Assembly: GCF_014699135.1 (NCBI RefSeq) | Contig: NZ_JACOFT010000001.1 | Location: forward strand, 124,001 to 188,000 | Direction of reading: 5' to 3' | Length of the DNA stretch: 64,000 nt | Source of the DNA: Cognatundibacterium aquatile | Lineage (GTDB): Bacteria; Pseudomonadota; Gammaproteobacteria; Burkholderiales; Burkholderiaceae_D | In this document: positions 1-9,900 of the stretch, piece by piece | Layout of the letters: each line of letters begins with the position of its first letter | Position numbering within the stretch: the stretch's first letter is position 1 | Position numbers and translations under genes: made by a program | The notes under the pieces: model-generated | Databases searched by the model: none | Seen by the model: the letters and a program-made list of their open reading frames with translations, nothing else | Told to the model about the DNA's origin: nothing

Positions 1-1
1 G

Positions 2-817
<816 letters not shown>

Positions 818-893
818 TTGTCAGCATAGTGGTGCGGCAGAGTTGAATCAACTGAGTCGCACCCCAGCTTTTAGCGAATAAAAAGGGTCGAAC

Positions 894-1316
894 ATGGCAC
901 ACACTATTCACGTTGACGTTGTTTCTGCGGAAGAGTTGATCTTTTCTGGCGAGGCTGAATTCGTCGCGTTGCCGGGTGAGGCTGGTGAATTGGGTATTTA
1001 CCCAAAACATACGCCACTGATTACCCGTATCAAACCGGGCGCAGTGCGCATCAAGGTTCCGGGCAAGACCGAAGACGAATTTGTATTCGTTGCGGGCGGC
1101 CTGCTTGAAGTGCAACCAGATACAGTGACTGTTCTGGCAGATACTGCGATTCGCGGTCATGATCTGGACGAAGCCAAAGCCGTAGAAGCCAAAAAACTGG
1201 CAGAAGAAGCATTGGTTAATCGTGATTCCAAAATTGACTATGCGCAAGCACAGGCAGAGTTGGCATCAGCGATCGCACAGTTGGCAGCGATACAGAAATT
1301 GCGTCAAAAGCGTTAA
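894..1316 (+). CDS. atpC: ATP synthase F1 subunit epsilon
   Basis: The 140-residue epsilon subunit sits in the central stalk and couples rotation to catalysis and inhibits ATP hydrolysis. The N-terminal beta-sandwich starts with the typical [14 protein letters not shown] and contains [20 protein letters not shown] and the [15 protein letters not shown] strand. The C-terminal helical hairpin is rich in Ala, Glu and Lys. The length is normal for the family. It is the last gene of the atp operon and an intrinsic terminator follows 44 bases after the stop. Confidence 0.98.
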   Translation: MAHTIHVDVVSAEELIFSGEAEFVALPGEAGELGIYPKHTPLITRIKPGAVRIKVPGKTEDEFVFVAGGLLEVQPDTVTVLADTAIRGHDLDEAKAVEAKKLAEEALVNRDSKIDYAQAQAELASAIAQLAAIQKLRQKR

Positions 1317-1360
1317 TTCGTTTGCGTTATTAACTATCGCGACGAAGGCAATACAACAAA

Positions 1361-1386
1361 AAGGCAGCTCTGGCTGCCTTTTTGTT
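1361..1386 (+). terminator. Intrinsic terminator of the atp operon
   Basis: AAGGCAGC and GCTGCCTT form a stem with a short loop, followed by TTTTGTTTT. It lies directly between atpC and the next gene, whose ATG comes only 15 bases after it. Confidence 0.85.
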
Positions 1387-1400
1387 TTACAGAAGCACGG

Positions 1401-1856
1401 ATGAATTCAGTCATGATCAACGACCCCGACGCAATTTCGGCATTACTTAAATCAAGCAAAAATATTGCTGTTGTTGGCCTGTCTCCTAAACAACATCGTG
1501 CCAGCTATATGGTCGCTGCTTATATGCAAGCGCATGGCTACCGGATTATTCCGGTTAACCCGGGTTATGCGGGGGACTTGATCCTTGGTGAATGTTGCTA
1601 TCCGGGTCTGATTGAGGCGAGTCGTGAACATGCTATCGATATCGTTGATTGTTTCAGGAATGCCGATGATATTCCGCCGATCGCCGAACAAGCGATCGCA
1701 ATATCTGCCCCATGCCTGTGGATGCAATCGGGTATAGTCAACGTCGCCGCAGCGGCAGCATTGCAATCGGCGGGCGTATTTGTGGTGATGGACCGGTGTT
1801 TGAAAATTGAACACCAAATTCGTCCCAACCTTTTCTCTGACACATCAAACAGGTAA
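1401..1856 (+). CDS. CoA-binding domain protein (YccU-like)
   Basis: This 151-residue protein consists of one Rossmann-type CoA-binding domain. Visible motifs are the nucleotide-binding strand-turn NIAVVGLSPKQHRASYMVAAYMQ (about residues 21-43, quoted only to place the fold), the GYRIIPVNPGYAGDLILGE segment, and the DIVDCFRNADDIPPIAEQAI helix with the later PCLWMQSGIVN loop and VVMDRCLKIEH strand. These are standard for the YccU/YneT family of stand-alone CoA-binding proteins, whose cellular role is not established. The ATG at 1413 is an alternative start. The next gene begins 3 bases after the stop, so the two are probably co-transcribed. Confidence 0.88.
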   Translation: MNSVMINDPDAISALLKSSKNIAVVGLSPKQHRASYMVAAYMQAHGYRIIPVNPGYAGDLILGECCYPGLIEASREHAIDIVDCFRNADDIPPIAEQAIAISAPCLWMQSGIVNVAAAAALQSAGVFVVMDRCLKIEHQIRPNLFSDTSNR

Positions 1857-1859
1857 TTT

Positions 1860-2684
1860 ATGGCGGTTGCAGATCAATTCCGGGTGAAATCAGATTTTGT
1901 TTTAAAAGAGACCGACGCTAATCGTAAGGTGTTGGGTGCGGCGGTAACCGCGCAACCTGATGCGAAATCTATCGATAAACTCCAGACCTTTAATCTTGCT
2001 GAAAAGATTGCAGATTTGCAAAATGTTTTTGTCGCTTCAAAAGCGCCGAAATTACTGATCATTTTGCAAGGAATGGATACCTCGGGCAAAGATGGCACAG
2101 TCAAAGGCGTATTTGGACAGATTAATCCCCTGGGTGCGAGAACGGTGGCTTTTAAGGCACCGAGCCAGGCCGAAAAAGACCATGATTATTTGTGGCGCAT
2201 TCACCAGGAGGTTCCGTCGAAAGGTGAAATTGTCATTTTTAACCGCAGTCATTACGAAGACGTGTTGATCAGCAAGGTGCACGACTGGATTGATGACGCA
2301 GAATGCGTCAGACGCTATGCGCATATCCGTGACTTTGAACGCATGCTTGCAGAGACGGGGACGATCATTCTGAAGTTTTTTTTGCACATATCTAAAGCGG
2401 AACAAAAGCGCAGATTGGAAGAGCGTTTAGCCGATCCTGACAAGCACTGGAAGTTTGATATGCAGGATCTGGCTGAACGCAAGTATTGGGATGCCTATCA
2501 ACGCGCTTACGAGGCAGCAATCAGTGCCACCGATAGCGAAACTGCACCCTGGTATGTCATTCCTTCTGATTCCAAGACGCAGCGTAATCTGGCTATCGCC
2601 AGTATTGTTCTGGAAAAACTGGAAAGTATGAAACTCAAATTTCCACCGGCTAATCCGGATTACGCAAAAATTAAGGTCGAATAA
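1860..2684 (+). CDS. ppk2: Polyphosphate kinase 2 family protein
   Basis: PPK2 enzymes move phosphate between inorganic polyphosphate and nucleoside mono- or diphosphates. The 274-residue protein has the Walker A loop GMDTSGKDG (71-79), the Walker B-type stretch IFNRSHYEDVL (126-136), and the lid region around RLEERLADPDKHWKF. The N-terminal extension and single-domain length match the short PPK2 subfamilies that act on AMP or ADP; which nucleotide is used cannot be read from sequence alone. The start is ATG with AGGT upstream, almost touching the CoA-binding gene. No terminator is obvious in the AT-rich gap that follows. Confidence 0.92.
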   Translation: MAVADQFRVKSDFVLKETDANRKVLGAAVTAQPDAKSIDKLQTFNLAEKIADLQNVFVASKAPKLLIILQGMDTSGKDGTVKGVFGQINPLGARTVAFKAPSQAEKDHDYLWRIHQEVPSKGEIVIFNRSHYEDVLISKVHDWIDDAECVRRYAHIRDFERMLAETGTIILKFFLHISKAEQKRRLEERLADPDKHWKFDMQDLAERKYWDAYQRAYEAAISATDSETAPWYVIPSDSKTQRNLAIASIVLEKLESMKLKFPPANPDYAKIKVE

Positions 2685-2805
2685 CCCAAGCCAGGGTAAT
2701 AACTTGCGTTTGCTCTGAACGTAGAGAAAATCAGCGTACCGGCGAGGTGGAATGCATGCGGTGTCCGGGGAAGTAATTATTTTAAAATCTCATTGACAGG
2801 CGGAC

Positions 2806-2973
2806 TTATGCACAAGCTATTACAAACATGTTTTCGAAGAAATTTTTCTTTATAGCAATCGATGAAAAATAAATTCAATGAAATCAATGAGTTGAAGGCT
2901 TATTTTGTTAACTGTATTTAACAATCAAAGCTAAATACTAAAATAGATAAAGCTATCCACAAAGTTATCCACA
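2806..2973 (+). promoter_or_regulatory. DnaA-box cluster upstream of hemE
   Basis: Inside a 438-base AT-rich gap there are three DnaA-box-like nonamers: TTATGCACA (2806-2814, fits TTATNCACA), CTATCCACA (2953-2961, one mismatch) and TTATCCACA (2965-2973, perfect). The last two are offset by exactly 12 bases. The 140 bases between the outer boxes are strongly AT-rich and hold an inverted repeat TTGTTAA/TTAACAA (2905-2924). A cluster of the same design lies upstream of priA. The motif matches are seen directly; the function (origin, DnaA titration or transcriptional control) is inferred. Confidence 0.7.
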
Positions 2974-3122
2974 ATTTATATTCATGGCATTACAGCCCTG
3001 TTGAGTCAATTGCGCAAGATCAGATGCCGTTCGATGCAGCTTAGGCGATAATGTCAGCTATTCCGAGATTTGCAATGTTTTCCGCATCTTCACAAAATTA
3101 AAACAGTGTTCTGAAAGTTAAC

Positions 3123-4214
3123 ATGTCCCACAATTTTGCTCCACTCAAAAACGATACCTTCATCAAAGCTCTGTTGCGCGAGGAGACTGAATATACGCCA
3201 TTGTGGCTGATGCGCCAGGCGGGCCGCTATTTGCCGGAATACCGCGCTACGCGCAAAGGCGCAGGTTCGTTTATGAGTCTGGCAAAGAATCCACAGTTCG
3301 CAACAGAAGTTACTTTGCAGCCGATAGACCGCTTTGCGTTGGATGCAGCTATCCTGTTTTCCGATATTCTGACCGTACCGGACGCGATGGGGCTGGGTCT
3401 TTACTTTGAAGAGGGCGAGGGACCGAAATTTGAACGGCCTTTAAAAGAAGAAAAAGACGTTCTGGCATTAAAAGTCCCTGAAGAAGGTAGCTTGCAATAC
3501 GTATTTGATGCCGTGACGCAGATTCGTACCGCGCTTGATGGCAGAGTACCGCTGATCGGCTTCTCGGGCAGCCCGTGGACACTGGCTTGCTACATGGTGG
3601 AAGGGCAGGGTTCACGTGAGTTCCACACAGTAAAAACCATGCTGTATAAGCGCCCAGACCTGATGCACCATATTTTGAGGGTCAACGCGGACGCTGTTGC
3701 CAGCTATTTAAATGCGCAAATCGATGCCGGGGCGCAGGCGGTGATGATTTTCGACAGCTGGGGTGGCGCGTTGGCGGATGCAGCTTATCAGGAGTTCTCA
3801 CTGAGCTACATGCAGGACATCGTCAATAAATTACAAAAAGAAAAAGACGGAAAACGTATCCCGGCGATTGTCTTTACCAAGGGTGGTGGTTTGTGGCTGG
3901 AAAAAATTGCAGCGATCGGTGCCGATGCAGTGGGTCTGGATTGGACCGTCAATCTTGGACAAGCGCGTGCCCGGGTCGGTGATAAGGTAGCGCTGCAGGG
4001 CAATCTTGACCCCGCGATTTTATTTGCAGAACCAGAGCAAATTCGTCAGCAGGTTATACAAACACTGGATAGTTACGGTACTCCTGCAGCGGGTCATGGG
4101 CATGTATTCAATCTTGGCCATGGAATTTCACAATTTACCTCACCGGATTCCGTGAGCGTCCTGGTCGAGACTGTGCACGAATACAGTCGCAGCCAGCGCC
4201 AAAAAGTAGCATAA
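3123..4214 (+). CDS. hemE: Uroporphyrinogen decarboxylase
   Basis: HemE removes four carboxyl groups from uroporphyrinogen III to give coproporphyrinogen III in haem synthesis, in the cytoplasm. The 363-residue protein carries both family signatures: [15 protein letters not shown] (27-41), which contains the substrate-binding arginines, and [17 protein letters not shown] (about 145-161). It also has the [17 protein letters not shown] segment with the catalytic Asp. Length is normal for the family. It stands alone between two AT-rich gaps rich in DnaA boxes, with a hairpin terminator downstream. Confidence 0.98.
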   Translation: MSHNFAPLKNDTFIKALLREETEYTPLWLMRQAGRYLPEYRATRKGAGSFMSLAKNPQFATEVTLQPIDRFALDAAILFSDILTVPDAMGLGLYFEEGEGPKFERPLKEEKDVLALKVPEEGSLQYVFDAVTQIRTALDGRVPLIGFSGSPWTLACYMVEGQGSREFHTVKTMLYKRPDLMHHILRVNADAVASYLNAQIDAGAQAVMIFDSWGGALADAAYQEFSLSYMQDIVNKLQKEKDGKRIPAIVFTKGGGLWLEKIAAIGADAVGLDWTVNLGQARARVGDKVALQGNLDPAILFAEPEQIRQQVIQTLDSYGTPAAGHGHVFNLGHGISQFTSPDSVSVLVETVHEYSRSQRQKVA

Positions 4215-4277
4215 GTGCCGTATCTTGACGCTCAAATTTTGGCTTTGCACATTGGTTACGCATAACAAAATGAATAG

Positions 4278-4323
4278 AAAAGCAGGCATTTAAAACGTCA
4301 ATCAATTAACGATGCCTGCTTTT
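4278..4323 (+). terminator. Putative terminator after hemE
   Basis: AAAAGCAGGCAT (4278-4289) pairs with ATGCCTGCTTTT (4312-4323) across a 22-base AT-rich loop. The long loop makes it a less typical intrinsic terminator, but the arms are perfect and it is placed right after hemE. Confidence 0.6.
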
Positions 4324-4448
4324 GCTGATCAGCTCAGCATGTTGCTTTGCAAAACGTTGTATACACGCCCTTTTCAAGCCCAAAAACGATGGAAAACCAA
4401 GCTGTATAACGAGAGTTATTGTGTAAAACCAAGCTTGATTTATCTTAC

Positions 4449-4649
4449 TTATGCACAAATTCAGGGCAATTGAAAAAAACTTTAAAAAATATTTTTAAGT
4501 AAGCAAATGATTTTCCTAACTCATTGATTTTAAATGATAAATTAATTTGCCTTCAGAATAAGCATTTTGTTGAAACCCGCGTAAACCTTAGCAAAAAGCG
4601 ATGTCAATAGACCTTTACCCACAAAGTTATTCACAGAAATTGTGGATAA
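4449..4649 (+). promoter_or_regulatory. DnaA-box cluster upstream of priA
   Basis: Four DnaA-box-like nonamers occur: TTATGCACA (4449-4457), TTACCCACA (4615-4623, one mismatch), TTATTCACA (4627-4635, fits TTATNCACA) and TGTGGATAA (4641-4649, a perfect box on the other strand). The middle pair is offset by 12 bases, as in the hemE-upstream cluster, and shares the join ACAAAGTTAT. The DNA from 4458 to 4560 is very AT-rich. The cluster ends 60 bases before the priA start, so it could also act as a DnaA-controlled promoter. Confidence 0.7.
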
Positions 4650-4709
4650 CTGGCAAACTACTCATAAAATCAATGCTTAACGTTATTTTTTACGACAAAA
4701 ACTAGACAC

Positions 4710-6746
4710 GTGAACGCCATTTTCCTGCGTGTCGCGTTAGATACACCGCTTGACACTTTCTTTGATTACCGCTGGGTTTCCGCGACAGAAGAGGCGAATG
4801 CATCCAATCAGCCATCCATAGGGCAATTGGTGCTGGTACCGTTTGGTCGCCAGGAAATCACAGGTCTTATTGTTGATATAGTAGAAACAACAACGGTACC
4901 CGTAGATAAGTTGCGCGATGTGATCGCTGTGCGCCATGTGCTTCCTGCTTTGAACGCTGAATGGCTGGCGTTAATCAAGTTTGCGGCTGACTATTATCAG
5001 CGCCCTCTGGGAGAAGTCGCATTACCCGCCTTGCCTAAAAATTTAAAAGTAGCCAAAACCGTTTCTCTGGACAGGGCGCTGAAGAAATTAGGCAGATTAT
5101 CGTTCCCGCACGACGCTGCTCCACAAGACGAACCTGCGCTCAATGCTGAGCAGCAAGCGGCGGTCAACGCAATAACGCATACCCGCGAATTCAGTCCTTA
5201 TCTCTTGTTCGGCGTCACAGGGAGCGGAAAAACAGAAGTGTACTTGCAGTCTGCCGCCAGAATTCTTGCTGAGTCGGCAAGTGGGCAGATATTGATTCTG
5301 GTACCGGAAATTAATCTGACACCGCAATTTGAGGCGCGCATACGCGATCGCTTTCCCGGCCTACACTTGTCAACCTTGCATAGTGGTATGGCTGAGGGCG
5401 AACGCTTGTTGCACTGGCTGGCTGCGCATCAGGGGCAGGCTCGCATTGTCCTGGGGACGCGTTTGGCGATGCTGGCGTCGATGCCGGACTTAAGGCTGAT
5501 CATCGTTGATGAAGAGCACGACCCTTCTTATAAGCAACAGGAAGGTTTGCGTTATTCCGCGCGTGATCTGGCGATCTGGCGCGCACATCAATTGCGGATT
5601 CCTGTTGTGCTGGGATCGGCGACGCCATCGCTGGAGAGCTGGCATGGCGCGCAAAGTGGGCGCTATCGCTTGTTAGAGTTGCACGAACGCGCGGTCAAAG
5701 ACGCCGTGTTGCCCGTTGTTAAAATTATCAATCTGGAGCGTGAAAAACCCAGTGAAGGTTTAACCCCGCGATTAATTGCCGCGATACGTCAGCGTTTAGA
5801 GAAAGGTGAGCAGTCACTACTGTTTCTGAATCGGCGTGGCTACGCACCTGTACTAGCCTGTGATGCCTGCGGCTGGATCAGCAATTGCACTCGTTGTACT
5901 GCCAATCTGGTGTTGCACAAAGGCGACCATCGTCTGCGTTGCCATCACTGCGGGCTGGAGCAACGTATCCCCCGTTCTTGCCCGACGTGCGGCAATATTG
6001 ATTTACAACCGCTGGGTCGCGGCACGCAAAGGCTGGAAGAAACGCTGGCCAGTATTTTCCCGGAGGCGAGGGTATTTCGCATCGATGCTGATTCGACTCG
6101 TCTGAAAGGCAGTGCAGCCGCCGCCTTTGAGCGCGTGCACGATGGCGAGGTCGATATTCTGATTGGCACACAGATGGTTGCCAAGGGACACGACTTCAAG
6201 CGCCTGACTCTGGTTGCGGCTTTGAATCCGGATGCCGCTTTGTTTTCTCAGGATTATCGCGCCAGCGAGCGTTTGTTCGCACAACTGATGCAGGTATCGG
6301 GGCGTGCCGGCAGAACGGCGCAAAAGGAGGGTGGCAGCATCTCTGAAGTGCTGGTCCAGACGCGTTACCCTGATCATCCTTTGTATCACGCGTTGATGGC
6401 GCACAACTATCAGAGTTTCGCGACCGATTTATTGCAGGAACGCCAGCAGGCACAACTGCCGCCGTTTATGTATCAGGCTTTGTTGCGTGCCGAGGCGCGC
6501 GAGTTAGCAACGGCGATAGAATTTTTGCAGCAGGCAGCAAGCTGCACTCAACATACTGGCATCACGATCAATGATCCGATTCCCATGACCATGACCAGAG
6601 TTGCGAATGTTGACCGTGCCCAATTATTGGTTGAGTCGGTTTCTCGTCCGGCATTGCAGGCGTTTGTCAAAGAATGGATAGTGACTTTGCGGGCAATGAA
6701 AAGCCGGGTGAAGTGGTTGGTAGAAATTGATCCTGTGGATATCTGA
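4710..6746 (+). CDS. priA: Primosomal protein N' (replication restart helicase)
   Basis: PriA binds abandoned replication forks and reloads the replisome. The 678-residue protein has the N-terminal DNA-binding domain, the Walker A motif GVTGSGKT (168-175), the DEEH box (267-270), and the zinc-binding insertion with eight cysteines (384, 387, 393, 396, 411, 414, 424, 427). The helicase C-terminal motif QVSGRAGR is present. The start is GTG; no in-frame ATG fits the conserved N-terminus. The gene lies downstream of a DnaA-box cluster, which is notable for a replication-restart gene. Confidence 0.97.
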   Translation: MNAIFLRVALDTPLDTFFDYRWVSATEEANASNQPSIGQLVLVPFGRQEITGLIVDIVETTTVPVDKLRDVIAVRHVLPALNAEWLALIKFAADYYQRPLGEVALPALPKNLKVAKTVSLDRALKKLGRLSFPHDAAPQDEPALNAEQQAAVNAITHTREFSPYLLFGVTGSGKTEVYLQSAARILAESASGQILILVPEINLTPQFEARIRDRFPGLHLSTLHSGMAEGERLLHWLAAHQGQARIVLGTRLAMLASMPDLRLIIVDEEHDPSYKQQEGLRYSARDLAIWRAHQLRIPVVLGSATPSLESWHGAQSGRYRLLELHERAVKDAVLPVVKIINLEREKPSEGLTPRLIAAIRQRLEKGEQSLLFLNRRGYAPVLACDACGWISNCTRCTANLVLHKGDHRLRCHHCGLEQRIPRSCPTCGNIDLQPLGRGTQRLEETLASIFPEARVFRIDADSTRLKGSAAAAFERVHDGEVDILIGTQMVAKGHDFKRLTLVAALNPDAALFSQDYRASERLFAQLMQVSGRAGRTAQKEGGSISEVLVQTRYPDHPLYHALMAHNYQSFATDLLQERQQAQLPPFMYQALLRAEARELATAIEFLQQAASCTQHTGITINDPIPMTMTRVANVDRAQLLVESVSRPALQAFVKEWIVTLRAMKSRVKWLVEIDPVDI

Positions 6747-6842
6747 GGCGCGCTTTCCACGATGATGATGCGTTGAAAATCTATCGCCAGTTTTTTATCA
6801 GATAGCTGCTGAGCAGGCGTTCATGTTCAGCCGCCATAAAGA

Positions 6843-6874
6843 AAAAGCCCCCGTTATTGCTAACGGGGGCTTTT
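6843..6874. terminator. Bidirectional terminator between priA and the autotransporter gene
   Basis: AAAAGCCCCCGTTA (6843-6856) and TAACGGGGGCTTTT (6861-6874) are perfect arms around a TTGC loop. A-rich and U-rich flanks make it work for both convergent genes. Confidence 0.92.
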
Positions 6875-6900
6875 ATTTGAAATACGCTTAACTCAATGCA

Positions 6901-9900
6901 TCAGAAGCCGAAGCGTAAATCCAGTCGGAAGCTGTTGGCACGATAAGCATTGGCGCCCATCGATCCTAGCCACGCGAAGTTTGCTTGGAAACCACGACGG
7001 TTTTTGAAATTCAGCCCTAAACCTAAAGACTGAACATCTTCCGGAATACCTGTCACGATCGCGTTATACGTCGGACCATTCGCACCCATGTCAGAGTAAT
7101 ACACGGATTGATTGATATCGCCGCTGGTGCGGTGTGACAGTTGCAGCTTCAGTGAAGGTGTTACCTGACCGCTGGCAAAGAAATAGTCTTTAAAGATATC
7201 CACACCACCAGTGACGGTGGAATTGGTAAAGCTGCTATCTTTAAAGGTTAATGCCATCGGACTACCTTGTTCTGAGTAGCTATCCAGTTTGACGTTGATT
7301 ACGTCGACGCGACCAAATGGATGTACACGGAACTGTTGCAGAATCAATTCGCGTGTCAGGCTCAGTGAACCGTAAATGATCTTACCTTTGCGGTCACCAG
7401 ACAACAGGACATTATTGTTACTGTCCCAACGGCGATTGTCGTAGGTCACATGACCGGCACCAAGTACGCCATCAACAAACCAATGTTTTTCTGGTTTGTA
7501 AGTTGCATACAGCGAGCCAGACCATTGTTTTGCTTTACTTTCACTACCAAGATTATCAAAAGTAGCGTTGTCTTTAGCGTAGCCTAATGAGCCACCGGCA
7601 ATCAACTTAGAATTGACCATTACGTCCATACCCAGCGTCAGACCTGCACTGGAGAATTTAGTACGGGAACCATCCTGTGCATCCAGAGAGCCGACGTCGA
7701 TATTACCCGCAGTCCAGAAGCCTGCTGGCATACCGGCAATCCGTGGAACATCATCGCTGATGACCGGTTCTTGATCAGCTTCATCGTCTTTCGCAATGCG
7801 TTTCTCTTTCTGATGGGCCGTACCGTCCTGAGCAAATGGCGCTCTTGCGCGGCGTTGATTTTCCGCCGTTTTCACTGTTCCGAATTCTCCGGCAAGAACA
7901 TCTTTCTCTTGAGTGCCACTGAAATTATCCAGAATTTTTCCACCGACCAGGCGCAAAGTATCCAGATACGGCACATTCAGACCAGCCCCGAAACGGTTAC
8001 GGATATTAAAGTCATTATGCAGAATCTGTACGTGGTAATAGATGTTGCTCATCTGTGCCACAGTAAAGCGTTGTGTTGTCGTTGCTTGCGAAACGATATT
8101 TTGTTTCACCAGCGGATTGTTTACCGGATCAGGTCGGGCATTGACGTTCACAACAATGGCACCACTGGTGGAGCTGGCCAGATTGGCATCACCAGAATAC
8201 ACCACGGTCAGACTGTGGCTGCCGACGGCGAGAGTACTGGTCGTCAGACTTGCAACGCCCGCACTGAGATTCACTTTCGCGATCAGAGTCGTGCCATCCA
8301 TAAAACTGGCGCTTCCCGTTGCCGCGCCAGGATTAACAGTCGCGGTCAGATTGACACTTTGCCCCAGCATAGGATTTAGTGAAGAGCTCGCCAGAGTGAC
8401 GCTGGACGTTGCCATATTCAAGACTTGAATACTGACCGTTGCCGTTGCCGCACTGTAGTTAGCATCTGCTGCCTTAGTCACTGTGACGACGCAGGTTTCT
8501 GCAACACTGCCTGCAGTAACCACATTGCCAGCAACTGAGCAAGTACCCGTTGTGACTGCAGTACTGATGGCGCCGGTACCAGAGCCGCCAGTTGTGGTCA
8601 GTGTTGCTGTACCTGTCACCTTAAAGATGCTTGATTTATCGCTGACGACTCTGAGTGTCGCTTGCGCATTTTTACCAACCGTCAGCACGTAAGTCTGCGT
8701 TGCCTGAGCATTCACCCCGGCGACTGCTGCTTGCGTCGCCGTGATCGTACTCGTACCGGCGCTGACAGTAGTGATTGCGCCATTTGCACTCACGGTAGCG
8801 ACGGCAGTGTTTGAACTGCTGTAACTGATCGCTCCGTAACTACCACCCGTCAGGGTTGATGTTGCAGGATTAGTCAGCGTACCTCCCATCACGACCGTTG
8901 CTGCATTTGGTGTAGTGAAACTCAGGATACCAACCGGCAGAGGTGCAACTGTCAGTGTATAGGTTTGTGTCGCCTGGTCGTTCATACCAGGCACAGCAGC
9001 TTGCGTTGCCGTTATGGTGCTTGAGCCGGGGCTGACCGATGTCACGACACCGGCCGCATTCACCGTTGCCACGGCATTATTCGAACTGCTGTAACTGATG
9101 GCACCAAAGCCGCCACCGCTCAAAGTTGACGTTGCAACGTTTGTGAAGCTCGAACCCATCGTGACCAGTGCGGCGCCCGGTTTGGCAAACGTCAGCACGC
9201 CAACTGGCAAAGGACTGATGGTGAACGATTGCGTCGCCGTTGTCGCTGCTGCGAAGTTCGTGTTACCAGCTTGATTAACATTGATGGTACAGACACCCGC
9301 AGAGATAGAGGACACAACACCTCCCGGGGTTACTGAGCAAACACCGGGTGTTGATGATGTGAATGTGACCGTTAAACCGGAAGAGGCGCTGGCTGTCAAT
9401 GTCAATGCCGTTCCGAGAGTTTGTGTACCGGGATTGCCAAACGTAATGGTCTGAGGTGCTTTTGGCGTGACTGCGGTAGACGCCGTTGATGCGGCTCCAG
9501 TACCTGCCAGATTGGTTGCCGTGACTGTGAAAGTGTATGGCGTTCCGTTTGTCAGGCCAGTGACGACCAATGGGCTGGTCGCACCGCTGACAGACGCACC
9601 ACCGGGGCTTGCAGTGACCGTGTAACCTGTGATCGCGCTACCCCCATTAAATACCGGTGCAGTAAAGGCGACAGACACTTGGGCGGCTCCGGCAGTGCCT
9701 ACGGCACCGGTAGGCGCACCAGGTACAACAGGATTTACGGCAAATGTTCTGCTGATCGTCGTTGCTACCCCATACGTGCCGTCTCCGGCCTGATCCGCAT
9801 TAATTATACAAGTGCCAGTCGTGACGAACGTCAACGCACCACCGGAAGTAATAGTACAGACACCAGTTGTTGAGGAGGTGAATGTTGGTATCAGACCGGA

